Below, in pieces: positions 7,060 through 16,239 of a stretch of 64,000 nt of DNA. This DNA is from Nanobdellota archaeon (lineage in GTDB: Archaea > Nanobdellota > Nanobdellia > Woesearchaeales > UBA9642). A program made the translations under genes and the position numbers. Below the pieces are notes generated by a model, which had not been told where the DNA came from, ran no database searches, and saw only the letters and a program-made list of their open reading frames with translations. The first letter of the stretch is position 1, and each line of letters opens with the position of its first letter. Where the stretch lies: positions 62,001 through 126,000 of the forward strand of contig JAKAKR010000008.1 in the NCBI GenBank assembly GCA_021813435.1, read 5' to 3'.

Positions 7060-8004
7060 CTATCCGAAGACTGCAGGCGTGACATAGACTTCAAGTATGG
7101 CAGCAATAAAGAGGATGACCATGCTGAGCATGAGCAGATCTGCACTGTCCAGGATGATATGCTCGAATTTCTGGGTATTGAATTCGTGTTTGATGATTGC
7201 AATAGAGATGATTCCGCCTGCGAGTGCTGCAACAAAATATGCAAGTATTTCAGGGACGCCGTGGATAACATATTTGAGCAGTCCTATGGAAACCACAGAG
7301 AGATATCCTCCGATTGTTGCGCCACCAAGCTGCAGCGCCAGTGTTGCGATCTGTGTCCGGATGAAATTGCCGATTGCAGTCCCTATGACTGAAGCATTCC
7401 AGAGGAGGATAAATATGGCTCCTGCGCCGTAAAGGAATGAAAAGAGTATGCAGAAGATAAGCACTTTGACATTATTGAAAAATATCCGTTTCAGCGCCTC
7501 AAACGGGGTTATCACATCTCCGGTGACTCCAGTTACTTGCGTAGATACCGCAAGGGCATTGCCTGTGACTGCGGTTCCTGAAGTCTGCAGGTTTCCTGGA
7601 TCACCAAGAAACGTTGTGCGTCCATTGATGGTTGAAATCGTTGATGATTGCGCTTCAAAGAGTACTGCAACTGTTCCTGACGGAAGCACCGTGTACCAGA
7701 GCACAAATGCAAGGACTGCGCCATAAAAGAGATACATGAATGAGGAAAGCGCGCGGTAATGCTCTTTCAACAATACTTTCTCGCTCATATCGGTCAAATC
7801 TTTTTGCTCTTCCATCTTAATAAGTTTAAAGATGATGGGCACTGCGGCAATGGTCGCAAGAAAGACGGTGAATAGGCTGCTGTATTCCCGGAATATCCAG
7901 AGCGAGAGCAGCATTGCAATGGATGTGTAGAGGAATCCGAAGAGTACCATGATGCCGGGGCGCGACTCTGCTTTTTCCGGAGATAAGAGGTCCTCTAAAA
8001 CCAT
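7060..8004 (-). CDS. SpoIIM-like integral membrane protein (DUF95 type)
   Basis: About 314 aa with some six hydrophobic helices and an Asn/Thr/Gly-rich loop (about 130-170) that is probably outside the cell. The C-terminal half has the traits of the stage II sporulation protein M family: NNVKVLIFCILFSFLYGAGA, then HGVPEILAYFVAALAGG with the conserved HG-E and GG. Its function in archaea is unknown; membrane remodelling has been proposed for the family. TTTATAAA at 8026-8033 lies 25 bp before ATG 8004, so the gene is probably leaderless from that ATG rather than from the TTG at 8016 used by the track. Confidence 0.78.
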   Translation of the reverse strand: MVLEDLLSPEKAESRPGIMVLFGFLYTSIAMLLSLWIFREYSSLFTVFLATIAAVPIIFKLIKMEEQKDLTDMSEKVLLKEHYRALSSFMYLFYGAVLAFVLWYTVLPSGTVAVLFEAQSSTISTINGRTTFLGDPGNLQTSGTAVTGNALAVSTQVTGVTGDVITPFEALKRIFFNNVKVLIFCILFSFLYGAGAIFILLWNASVIGTAIGNFIRTQIATLALQLGGATIGGYLSVVSIGLLKYVIHGVPEILAYFVAALAGGIISIAIIKHEFNTQKFEHIILDSADLLMLSMVILFIAAILEVYVTPAVFG

Positions 8005-8090
8005 GCTCTTATTCAAGGAGGGATATTTATAAAGTTATTGCTCGAGGATATATCCGCTCAAGTCGCGCGCAATTTCTCTTCATGAAAAAC

Positions 8091-8098
8091 TTTATAAG
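8091..8098 (+). promoter_or_regulatory. TATA box for aIF2-beta
   Basis: TTTATAAG lies 26 bp before the ATG at 8120, giving a leaderless transcript. A second box, TTTATAAA at 8026-8033, serves the divergent SpoIIM-like gene. Confidence 0.55.
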
Positions 8099-8119
8099 GA
8101 CTGGGACAATCCGAAGCAT

Positions 8120-8527
8120 ATGGATTATGAATCAATACTTGACCGCGGAAAATCAAAACTTCCTGAGATTGCAGTAAATACTGAACGATTCAGTGTCCCA
8201 AAAATTACCGGGCACCTTGAAGGAAATAAGACTGTGGTGAGTAATTTTTTTCAGATCACAAACGTTATCCGCAGAAGCCCTGAGCACTTACTCAAATATA
8301 TTTCTCGCGAGCTTGCTGCAAAAGGCGAGCTGCGCAAGCAATTACTCATCTTCAATACTAAGTTATCATCTGCAAAAATCAATGAGAAGATCGAGCAATA
8401 TGTTGAGAGTTATGTTATCTGCAAAGAGTGTGGCAAGCCTGATACCAAGTTAAGTAAAGAAGGCATGATCACATTCATGCGTTGCCAGGCGTGCGGTGCA
8501 AAACAGGCCATCACCGGAAAGATATAG
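8120..8527 (+). CDS. eif2b: Translation initiation factor aIF2 subunit beta
   Basis: Part of the heterotrimer that delivers initiator tRNA to the small ribosomal subunit. The 135-aa protein has the central alpha/beta domain (ITGHLEGNKTVVSNF, RRSPEHLLKYISRELAAKG, LLIFNTKLSSAKI) and a C-terminal zinc ribbon, CKECGKPDTKL to MRCQACGAKQ. Length is normal for archaea, which lack the eukaryotic Lys-block N-terminus. The start codon sits 26 bp after a TATA box, so it is leaderless. The SemiSWEET gene follows after 8 bases. Confidence 0.95.
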   Translation: MDYESILDRGKSKLPEIAVNTERFSVPKITGHLEGNKTVVSNFFQITNVIRRSPEHLLKYISRELAAKGELRKQLLIFNTKLSSAKINEKIEQYVESYVICKECGKPDTKLSKEGMITFMRCQACGAKQAITGKI

Positions 8528-8535
8528 AGGATCTG

Positions 8536-8790
8536 ATGAGTCTTCTTTCAATACTTGCAACTGCTTTTGGCATTATCATGGGCGCGGCAAATCTCCCGCA
8601 AGCGATAAGGATATTCCGTCGAAAAAAAGCAAAAGATGTTTCTATAATCACGTTCGGTATTGTTGCTGTAGGTGGAATTGTCTGGCTGCTGTATGGTATT
8701 GAGATTCAGAATACTGCAATCATTCTTGGAAATGCAGTAGGTGTTCTTTCCTGCAGTGCAGTGGTAGTTGGCTGGATAAAATATCACTAG
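8536..8790 (+). CDS. SemiSWEET-type sugar transporter (PQ-loop/MtN3 repeat)
   Basis: An 84-aa membrane protein with three hydrophobic helices and the PQ motif in helix 1 (GAANLPQAIRIFRRKKAKDVS), typical of half-size SWEET transporters that dimerise to move sugars passively. The track extends the frame upstream to 8482 inside aIF2-beta; I take ATG 8536, preceded by GAGG. Probably co-transcribed with aIF2-beta (8-base gap). Specificity cannot be read from the sequence. Confidence 0.82.
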   Translation: MSLLSILATAFGIIMGAANLPQAIRIFRRKKAKDVSIITFGIVAVGGIVWLLYGIEIQNTAIILGNAVGVLSCSAVVVGWIKYH

Positions 8791-8806
8791 ACGATTTGCT
8801 GACGAG

Positions 8807-11800
8807 TTATCCGAACCACGCGCCAAGTCCTGTCTGCGTTTCCTGTTCTTTACCAAAATAGCTTTCAATGCGCTGTTTGGTAAGATCAATGGTTTGTTTA
8901 AGATATGCTGGAATGTTAAACTTGTTTCCAAGACTTATGGTCGGCTCAAGATATTTGATGATGCTTCCTTCAGAGATAGTGAAGATGAGTTTGCTGCCGC
9001 ATTTTGCGCATTTACCCTGCAACGGCGGTCTGCGATATTTCTCGTTGCAATTTGCGCAGCGGAATTGTTGCGTACTAAACTTTCTCAGATTACCTTTGAT
9101 ATCACGAATAAAATGTTTCTCAATGACAAGACGCGCGACATCACCACTATCCACTGCGCGGATGCGCATGGCAAGATCCATCTGCCCCATCAGCTTTTCC
9201 TCCATTGAGGGAAGCAGCTTGTATTCTGAGCAGAGTACTCCGGCGTTGAAATCATCAGTGTCGTGCGTAAAGCCCATGCCTTCGTATTGCAGCGGCGTTC
9301 CGATGTGCCGTCCCATCCGATTAATCTTTACTGTTGATGGCGAGGTATACTCACTTGCGGCCTTATAGAATTCGAGTGGATAACGCCATCCGATATCGAT
9401 GTCAAAGACCATATCATCAACTTCTGCAGGGTTAAGGATATAAGTGAGTACGAGCGGCGCGTCCATGGTGGCTCCGCGTTTGTCTGAAAGGTATTGTGTG
9501 GAAAAATTAAGTAACCCATCAAGCAGAAGGAAGATGCAGGATTCATCCCCATCAGCGTCACGACGCATTGCGGCATGAAACATTGGATGCGCGAGGAATC
9601 CTTGTGTTTTGGAAAATCCTACAATACGTCCCAGTATTCCGGCCGAGGTGTGCGGCGCAAGTCCGATGACAAATTGTCCAACAAGATCATCCTTTGATTG
9701 GAGCCGATAATACGGCTTGAGACCATATACTTGTTCCAGAAGTTCATCGATAAATTTTGTAATGCGAAACAGTACTTCGTCGGCCGGCTCTTCCGGAGAG
9801 TCAGGACAGCAAGGCAGAAGGATATCCTGCGGCTTTATTTCAAGTATCTGCTCCTCACTCTCAAGAGGCCTGCCTTTGGTGTCTTTAGTATAGCCGAGTT
9901 TGCGCAATCGCTCGACGCTGACGCGCACTTCTTTGGGCTTGAAATGAGTGATAGGTATTTCTGAGATATCATAGCGGGTTGTTCCGTCTTTGTTGACTGC
10001 AATATTATATTTTGCACGCAGTATTCCTTTAATGAGATGCTCGGGGATATGCGCCTTGTTTGCCGTACCACGGATCCCTTTGATGAGATCTGGATAGATT
10101 TTAGTGTCTAATTTCTTGAGTAACGCAGTAAAGATTGCATTGATATCAATCGCGCTCTCCCGCGAGGGGAGTTTGGGATGACCGGGATGAGTACAGCTTG
10201 TCGATTGGCATTCTTTGCAATACTGGAGCTGTTTTGTTTTCCTGTCGCATGATTCACAGACTGCAAAGACAGTCTCCTTCTTGCAGCGCTCGCAGTAATA
10301 GATAGGGAATTGTGAAGTGACTTTTCCTGCCTGCATTGCAGTCTGGAATGAACGGAGTTTTCCACCCTCATCACCCACAGGAAAGAGCGTATGCGGCTGC
10401 CCCGCCAGTTTGCGCATCTTTGCTTTTTCCGGCCTGCCCATGCGCGCTCCAATAAAGACTCCTGCTTTGTCCCGAATAGGGAATGGCGCAATCTTATTGA
10501 TGATTTGAAGGATGTGCTCAGATTCCTTCCCTTCCTCAGGCGCAGTATCTGCGATGATTTTGCGGATTGCGGCAATATCCTCTTCGAGAATAATCTCGTG
10601 GATGTTGAGTGTTGCGATAAGCGCTTCAGCATGGTCGGTCTCTATGACCACAAATTCGTTGTTTACAAAAAGATGCGGGACACCAAGAAGCTCTAATGCG
10701 CGCTTTGCATCATTTTTTGGAAGGATGATCTTTTCAATGCGATTGTCGGGTTTATTGTCATAGCGAAGAATTTTTGCAGTCGCAAACCAATCAATAAAAT
10801 CCCTCAGGTCATGCACATTAATTGAACGCCAAAAGAATGTGTACGCAGGATGAAGGGGTATGGTAAGTTTTTTGCTGATCTCGACTGCTGCCTCGCCTGA
10901 GATTTTTGTCTTTAATGGCCTGCGGAAGAGTATCTCGAGTTTTTCTTTCGGGATTTTTAAGTATTCTGCTAGTTTTTCGAGATCAATCCGGCGATAGGGT
11001 TGCACTGTTTGTCCTTGCGCTTCGATAGCATTTATCTCGTCGAGAACTTGCGGCGACGCCGGGAATTGTGTTATTGCTGCGGCCTCCAATTCCTGGATCC
11101 AGTACTCTTGGCAATAACCCGGTGGCGCTAAAAGATGGTTTCTGTTGTAGAAGTCGCCGAATGATACGAGAATATCGCCGAGGTAAAGTATTTCCTTGAC
11201 TTCTTTTTTATATTGCTTTGCCAGCGCCTCTGTTTCCAGAAAGACTACGCTTCCATTATATAATTTTGCAATAGGACCATCGATACTGTCGCAGGAGGTT
11301 ATCGCTGTCGCCTTACCGGGACGTTCGACCTTGAGTTGTGTTGCGATTGCAATATAATTATTGAGCAGGTGCATTGTCGCCGGATGTAATGATTGCGCAG
11401 AATATCCCGAAACCCTGCCGCGTCCATAGCGGAGTCGGAATGCGCCATTGCGCAACGGATAGCCTAAAACCGGTCGTCCAGCGACAAGATCCTTGATATA
11501 AGTATAGTCCGGAGTGATCTTTGCATGGACATCGGATGTTTTTTTCTTATGCGCCTTTGCTGCTTTCTGAATATGCAGGTATTCCTCAAGGAACATCCAA
11601 TCATCCATATCAAAATCCTTACCCCACTTCCCTATCTGTTTCCATAACTTTGCTGCCTTGAGCGGAATACAATCAGTGTAGAGCAAGCAGAATCCGCTCC
11701 GGATAAGATTTGTCGGAACACGAGGGAGGTCTTTATAGTTTGCAACTTCAATACGCTCGCTCTCTTCGGCGCCAATCTGCACAGGGACATGTTGCATGAG

Positions 11801-12454
11801 AAAATCAATCTCTTCCCTGCTGGGGAAATATTGTCGCGGGCTGATGCGGGTGTGATAATCCTCTATTTCTGCATACGTGCGCTTTGTTTCCAGTTCTGTG
11901 GCGTCATATTTTGCGTAGCCAAACTTTTTTCGGACATAATCTGCAATAAGTACGCATACTGCTGCGGCTGTTCCTCCGGCATTACGGATTGGTCCTGAGA
12001 AATTGATACAAAAATATTGTCCCTGTTTATCCATGCGATCAACAATATCGATATGAGTAAATCCTTCAATAGGGCTTGAAACTACACCGACAGTAACATA
12101 TGCAAAACCCGTACGGATCCCGACTTCCATCGCCTCTTTGTTATCTTTGAATGTACAGAATTTTTCCTGCGCGATCTCTTCGGCAATCTTGAAAGCGACA
12201 CGCCAATCCAGCGTCCCATATTCTTTTTCGAGTTCAGTGATACGCTTGACTGCGCCAGAATTCTGGAGTTGCGGCGCAACTACTGCGATAAGACCGATGA
12301 CGCGCTCGGCCATATTCTTTGCAAGGATAATGTCGGGCTTTTCTGAATAATCATACCCTTTTTTTCTTGCTTCTGATGCAATCTTAAACTCTCTAAAACA
12401 GCCATCTTCCAATTCGTCAAAATATTTTTGCATCTCCTTGCTGCATTCAACCAT
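8807..12454 (-). CDS. polC: DNA polymerase D large subunit DP2
   Basis: Catalytic subunit of the archaeal family D replicative polymerase, about 1215 aa, normal length and without intein. Recognisable blocks are INFSGPIRNAGGTAAAV, PVQIGAEESERIEV, HTSAGILGRIVGFSKTQ and the metal-binding RRDADGDE (about 965), where relatives have a DCDGDE-like motif, then DKRGATMDAPLVL. Cysteine clusters occur mid-protein (CERCKKETVFAVCESC, CKECQSTSC) and near the end (CANCNEKY, CAKCGS). The last residues QTGLGAWF fit a PCNA-binding PIP box (QxxLxxWF). ATG 12454 is chosen over 12469: GGAGGGC lies just upstream and its ATGGTTGA overlaps the DP1 stop, implying coupled translation. Confidence 0.97.
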   Translation of the reverse strand: MVECSKEMQKYFDELEDGCFREFKIASEARKKGYDYSEKPDIILAKNMAERVIGLIAVVAPQLQNSGAVKRITELEKEYGTLDWRVAFKIAEEIAQEKFCTFKDNKEAMEVGIRTGFAYVTVGVVSSPIEGFTHIDIVDRMDKQGQYFCINFSGPIRNAGGTAAAVCVLIADYVRKKFGYAKYDATELETKRTYAEIEDYHTRISPRQYFPSREEIDFLMQHVPVQIGAEESERIEVANYKDLPRVPTNLIRSGFCLLYTDCIPLKAAKLWKQIGKWGKDFDMDDWMFLEEYLHIQKAAKAHKKKTSDVHAKITPDYTYIKDLVAGRPVLGYPLRNGAFRLRYGRGRVSGYSAQSLHPATMHLLNNYIAIATQLKVERPGKATAITSCDSIDGPIAKLYNGSVVFLETEALAKQYKKEVKEILYLGDILVSFGDFYNRNHLLAPPGYCQEYWIQELEAAAITQFPASPQVLDEINAIEAQGQTVQPYRRIDLEKLAEYLKIPKEKLEILFRRPLKTKISGEAAVEISKKLTIPLHPAYTFFWRSINVHDLRDFIDWFATAKILRYDNKPDNRIEKIILPKNDAKRALELLGVPHLFVNNEFVVIETDHAEALIATLNIHEIILEEDIAAIRKIIADTAPEEGKESEHILQIINKIAPFPIRDKAGVFIGARMGRPEKAKMRKLAGQPHTLFPVGDEGGKLRSFQTAMQAGKVTSQFPIYYCERCKKETVFAVCESCDRKTKQLQYCKECQSTSCTHPGHPKLPSRESAIDINAIFTALLKKLDTKIYPDLIKGIRGTANKAHIPEHLIKGILRAKYNIAVNKDGTTRYDISEIPITHFKPKEVRVSVERLRKLGYTKDTKGRPLESEEQILEIKPQDILLPCCPDSPEEPADEVLFRITKFIDELLEQVYGLKPYYRLQSKDDLVGQFVIGLAPHTSAGILGRIVGFSKTQGFLAHPMFHAAMRRDADGDESCIFLLLDGLLNFSTQYLSDKRGATMDAPLVLTYILNPAEVDDMVFDIDIGWRYPLEFYKAASEYTSPSTVKINRMGRHIGTPLQYEGMGFTHDTDDFNAGVLCSEYKLLPSMEEKLMGQMDLAMRIRAVDSGDVARLVIEKHFIRDIKGNLRKFSTQQFRCANCNEKYRRPPLQGKCAKCGSKLIFTISEGSIIKYLEPTISLGNKFNIPAYLKQTIDLTKQRIESYFGKEQETQTGLGAWFG

Positions 12455-14243
12455 GTGCGCCCTCCGCAAGATCCTCTGCTGGTGGCGTGAGTGTGCCGGA
12501 TTCTTTTTCCTGGTCTTCGCGTGAAAGGAAATTCATGACCTTTACTTCACGTGTCTGCATATTGATGATGAATGCGCGCGCAGGCTGCGCTTCAAGCCCT
12601 CGCCTTTCCTGTTCTTCAGATTGGGAGACCCAACAGCTTGCGTTGATGCAGGTCACGTTGCGATAATTGCTGACTGATGCGCGGTGGATGTGTCCTGAAA
12701 AAAAGAAGTCTGGGACTTTTTCCAGCGCAAGATAATCTTTTTTAGGGTCAGGAATAAACAATGACGATGCGTGGGTTGGTGCAAGATGTCTGCGTTGCAA
12801 TAGATAGCGCATGATAAGATCAGGTCTTTTTTGCGCTCCTTTCTGACGTATGGCGGGCACTTGTTCAGAATAATAAGGGAATGAATACCCGTGGTAGAGT
12901 AGTACGTTAAACCCGTCGAATCCCTGTTCTGGCTTCGCGTAAATATTGATGATTGCAGGATTTCCCACTGGGATAACATTAGGAATTACAGTAAGCGAGC
13001 GCGTATACTCATCGTCGAATGCGGGTTGCGGTTCACTGATGCGGCCCACGTCGTGGTTTCCGGGTGAGATAATGATTGGGATATGTGTTGGGATTTTTTT
13101 GATAAGTTCAGCAAACCCTTTATACTGGTCATAGATATCAATCACACTCAAATCATATTCTTGATTGGGGTAGATTCCGACACCGTCGACAAGATCTCCG
13201 GGAATAAAAATATACTTGACGTTCGCAGCGATCTCGCGTTGCGCCTCATTTCCACTCTCTCCACGAATCCATGAGATAAATTTCTTGAATTCCTTCTCAA
13301 GAAAGAGTTTACTGCCATATTGCGTGTCTGCAATCACGACAAAATATCCTTCCTCAGGACTTTTTTTTAGCTCTTTGGTGAGGGGGATATCAGGGTAAAG
13401 GATTGTATTTGCAAATATAATATTATCATACATCCCGACCACGCCGATGACTTCATCTAACTGTACTTCCTCTGCAAGTTTATAGAGTTCCTCTTTACTC
13501 TGACTGACCACTACCCGTACACTTCCTGTAGGATCCTCAATAGTGAGCATGATATTTTTATTTTTTGTCAGTGATTTCTCATAGACTGCTCCGATGATTG
13601 CAATATTCTCGCGATCTTTTTTTCCTACCAGGCGTCCGATTGACGTAAGATTTTGCAGTTCCTGACGTCCACGCAAGATACGTTCCAGATCGCGGAATCG
13701 TACGGTATAGTAGTTGACAAAATCCTGGACCGTACGCTTTCTGCTCTTCTCATCATAGGACATCACAATCTTAAGTTGGTTTTTTTTCATAAACTCTTCG
13801 CGGTAGGTTTTTAATTCCGTAGAATTCATCATCACCGCATCTGATTGCGGTATTGTTTCATGTTCAACTATAGTATGTGCAAGCGGTGCTATTGAAGAAT
13901 TTGCAATTGTTGCCGTTGTTTGTGGTGCGGCAGGTTCGATAGGTAATTTTAATGGAATATCTTGTCGTTTAGATTGCACGGTTTTTTGCGCCTGAATATA
14001 TTCCACAAATCGATCATATAGTTTTGTATTGAGATATTTTTCTTTTAGGACAATGGATTGTTCAAAATCATCCTGCGTAATAGGGATCTTATTGTTGATA
14101 ATATCGAGCACCTCGGCCGTAATGACTGTAAATGTTGTTTTGAAAGGTATGGTTAGGGATTCGAGCTGTTCTACTAGTGTTGGACTAATAAGTACCCCCT
14201 GTTCAAGGTAGAATTGCATTATTTCGCGGGTTGTGGCGCTCAT
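12447..14243 (-). CDS. polB: DNA polymerase D small subunit DP1
   Basis: Proofreading subunit of polymerase D with an Mre11-like 3'-5' exonuclease domain. From ATG 14243 (MSATTREIMQFYLEQGVLISP) the protein is 598 aa: a helical N-terminus, a variable linker, an OB fold (LTSIGRLVGKK, LTIEDPTGSVRVVVSQ) and the phosphodiesterase domain. Its motifs are IADTQYGS (about 304-311), PGDLVDG, SPGNHD, LYHGYS and FSGHIHRA. Motif I normally reads D-x-H; here the His is Gln (codon at 13320-13322), while the others are intact. The TTG start at 14324 in the track would overlap cdc6 and is less likely. It overlaps DP2 by 8 bases. Confidence 0.95.
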   Translation of the reverse strand: MSATTREIMQFYLEQGVLISPTLVEQLESLTIPFKTTFTVITAEVLDIINNKIPITQDDFEQSIVLKEKYLNTKLYDRFVEYIQAQKTVQSKRQDIPLKLPIEPAAPQTTATIANSSIAPLAHTIVEHETIPQSDAVMMNSTELKTYREEFMKKNQLKIVMSYDEKSRKRTVQDFVNYYTVRFRDLERILRGRQELQNLTSIGRLVGKKDRENIAIIGAVYEKSLTKNKNIMLTIEDPTGSVRVVVSQSKEELYKLAEEVQLDEVIGVVGMYDNIIFANTILYPDIPLTKELKKSPEEGYFVVIADTQYGSKLFLEKEFKKFISWIRGESGNEAQREIAANVKYIFIPGDLVDGVGIYPNQEYDLSVIDIYDQYKGFAELIKKIPTHIPIIISPGNHDVGRISEPQPAFDDEYTRSLTVIPNVIPVGNPAIINIYAKPEQGFDGFNVLLYHGYSFPYYSEQVPAIRQKGAQKRPDLIMRYLLQRRHLAPTHASSLFIPDPKKDYLALEKVPDFFFSGHIHRASVSNYRNVTCINASCWVSQSEEQERRGLEAQPARAFIINMQTREVKVMNFLSREDQEKESGTLTPPAEDLAEGAHG

Positions 14244-14298
14244 AGTATGATCCAAAATGATGGTTTGTCTGTCAAGACTAACGATACGGTAAATGTTG

Positions 14299-15504
14299 TT
14301 ATAATAAATTGAACGAGTTCTCAAGGAGTGTTTTTATTTTGCTGGTTACAACGTCGCTTGTAACCAGCTTTATCTCCCTTGTTCGTCCATAGCGTCCTTT
14401 AGAGATGACGCGCGCATTGATAATTCCTGAGATATCAAATTCTCCTATGACATCACTCACCCTGCGCTGTGTAAGCGGTCGCAGATTAGTCTTGGCACAA
14501 AGTGTTTTGTAGAGATCATAGATATCTCCGGTGAATATAATATCTTGTTTATGTTGCTCAGACACAAGAAGTATCGCATAAAGTACGAGTTGAAATTGTT
14601 TTGGCTGGGCGACAACCATATCCAGGACGCGGTCCTTTTCTATCTTCTCCTCTGCTTCGTCCAATTCTCTGAGTGTTACTGCAATAAGATTTTTACGTTC
14701 CGCAAGCTCTACTGCAACACGTAAGAGCTCCAGCGCCCTGCGCGCATCACCGTGCTCTCGCGCTGCATATGCGGCGCATTTGGCAATAACGCCGTCTTCC
14801 ATGACATTGTCTTTAATCGCCTCCATAGAGCGCTTCTTGAGAATATCCTGGATCTGCATTGCATTATATGAGGGAAATACTAATTCTTCCTCGCTTAAAG
14901 AAGATTTTACCCGTGGGTCAAGATTATCTGCGAACATGACATCGTTACTTATCCCAATGATTGAGAGTTGACTATTTTTGAGTTCTGTATTGATTCTTGT
15001 AAGGTTATAGATAATTTCATCGCCAATCTTTTTTACTAATTGGTCTATTTCATCAAGAACTAAAACAATGACACGTCGTTCTTTTTCGATGGTGCGATAG
15101 AATATTTTGTATACTTCATCGGTCGGCAGACCTGTTGGCGGTATCTCTTTACCGAAGAATCGTGTGATCTCTGCAATGAGCCGATACTCTGTATCTGCTA
15201 CTTTTTTGAGTTTACAATTGATATAAACAAATTTTACTGGTATCTGTTCGCGGTTTGCAATAACTTCAATATGTTTGATGGTGTTTTGTACAGAAAGGGT
15301 TTTTCCTGAGCCTGTTTTTCCATAGATAAAAAGATTTGATGGCCTCTCCAGTCTCAATGAGGGAGCAAGGATCTTTGCAATAAGTGCAGTCTGTTCATCC
15401 CTGTGTAGGATTTCTTCTGGAATATATGAGCTTTGCAGTGCTGCTTTATTCTTGAATAAAGACTCTTTTTTGATGAATGTTTCCAAAAAATTACTGATGC
15501 TCAT
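14299..15504 (-). CDS. cdc6: Origin recognition protein Orc1/Cdc6
   Basis: Archaeal initiator that binds origin boxes and loads MCM. The 401-aa protein has Walker A YGKTGSGKT (61-69), Walker B VLVLDEIDQL (about 148), sensor 1 (IIGISND), the sensor 2 region ARRALELLRVAVELA, and a C-terminal winged helix (LTQRRVSDVIGEFDISGII). Its start is preceded by GGGGTTTAT. The promoter TATA (ATATTTATATAA, 15542-15553) overlaps an ORB-like box at 15522-15543, so the protein may repress its own gene (inference). The very AT-rich gap upstream carries two further ORB-like boxes. It leads an operon with DP1 and DP2. Confidence 0.96.
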   Translation of the reverse strand: MSISNFLETFIKKESLFKNKAALQSSYIPEEILHRDEQTALIAKILAPSLRLERPSNLFIYGKTGSGKTLSVQNTIKHIEVIANREQIPVKFVYINCKLKKVADTEYRLIAEITRFFGKEIPPTGLPTDEVYKIFYRTIEKERRVIVLVLDEIDQLVKKIGDEIIYNLTRINTELKNSQLSIIGISNDVMFADNLDPRVKSSLSEEELVFPSYNAMQIQDILKKRSMEAIKDNVMEDGVIAKCAAYAAREHGDARRALELLRVAVELAERKNLIAVTLRELDEAEEKIEKDRVLDMVVAQPKQFQLVLYAILLVSEQHKQDIIFTGDIYDLYKTLCAKTNLRPLTQRRVSDVIGEFDISGIINARVISKGRYGRTREIKLVTSDVVTSKIKTLLENSFNLL

Positions 15505-15521
15505 ATAAACCCCGACGAATA

Positions 15522-15543
15522 GTTTCCAGAAGAAATAAGGGTT
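15522..15543 (+). other. Origin recognition box-like element, cdc6 promoter
   Basis: TTTCCAGAAGAAATAAGGGTT follows the ORB layout (TTCCA, GAAA, G-run). It lies between the cdc6 TATA box and its start codon, and closely matches the box at 3051-3070. Confidence 0.6.
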
Positions 15544-15590
15544 ATATAAATATTTCTAGATTTTAATAGTCGTGTTCGAGTATAGATGCC

Positions 15591-15612
15591 ACCCCCTCAT
15601 TTCTTGTGGAAC
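15591..15612 (-). other. Origin recognition box-like element, inverted
   Basis: On the minus strand this reads GTTCCACAAGAAATGAGGGG, sharing 16 of 20 bases with the box at 15522 and ending in a run of five G, as in classical ORBs. It is in inverted orientation to 15522-15543. Confidence 0.6.
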
Positions 15613-16056
15613 TTTTTTTATTCAGACAGGTTTTTTTGTTCAAAATCTCATTATGCACATTAAAATTCATTTGTAAAATAAGTCAAAAATAGCCTTTAAA
15701 TACAGAAATAGTCTTAAAAAGAGATTTGTTTATTTACTACAAAATATATTTTGTATTATATATTCTTTAATTTATTTTATTTATTATATATTATATATAT
15801 TTATTTTCTATATAGTAAATAATGATATAATAATAATCAAAAAAAAGAAGTAGAAAAAGAAAAAAAAGAAAAAATAGTGATTGAAAAAAAATAATAGTGA
15901 ATAAAAGAACAGAAGTAAAAAGATAAGAAGAAAAGAAAAGATCGACGGAAAATAGGGAAAATTCTAAGAAAATTTTGGATAGACTGATATGATACTACTC
16001 TAAAAAATTGTAGTTCAAAAGCAGATATTGAAATACTCATTAATCTCATCAACATG

Positions 16057-16078
16057 ATTCCATGAGAAATAGTGGTGT
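16057..16078 (+). other. Origin recognition box-like element, far side of AT-rich tract
   Basis: ATTCCATGAGAAATAGTGGTG shares TTCCA, AGAAATA and the GG end with the boxes at 15522 and 15591 (14 of 18 core bases with the first). The AT-rich tract is thus flanked by boxes. Confidence 0.45.
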
Positions 16079-16239
16079 CTCCTTATTTGATAATGCTTTT
16101 CTGTGCAATAATCATATTATTTAGTTTTCACTCAATAATAGCAACAAAAACAGAACATTTATAAATTAATCTCACTTCCCCATGGTAACATAATTCATTC
16201 GACGGTTCATATTATAATAAATCGTTGGGGGTTGCAAAA

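Larger units (their letters stand above)
15505..16239. other. Probable replication origin (AT-rich gap with ORB-like boxes)
   Basis: This 735-bp gap between cdc6 and a TrmB gene is the longest in the window. It holds three ORB-like boxes (15522, 15591, 16057). Between the second and third lies an extremely AT-rich tract (about 15700-15960, with long runs such as TTATATATTATATATATTTA and poly-A/purine stretches), suited to be the DNA-unwinding element. It lies beside the initiator gene and among mcm, polymerase D and tbp. A 72-aa minus-strand ORF in it is low-complexity and rejected. The far end holds the promoter of the TrmB gene (TTTATAAA near 16160). Confidence 0.6.

Noticed and set aside
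10108-10632. 174-aa minus-strand ORF inside DP2
   Set aside because: Out-of-frame Arg/Ser-rich shadow of the DP2 gene.
15837-16055. 72-aa minus-strand ORF in the AT-rich gap
   Set aside because: Phe/Ser-rich low-complexity product of poly-A/purine DNA; it lies in the putative unwinding element and has no gene-like features.
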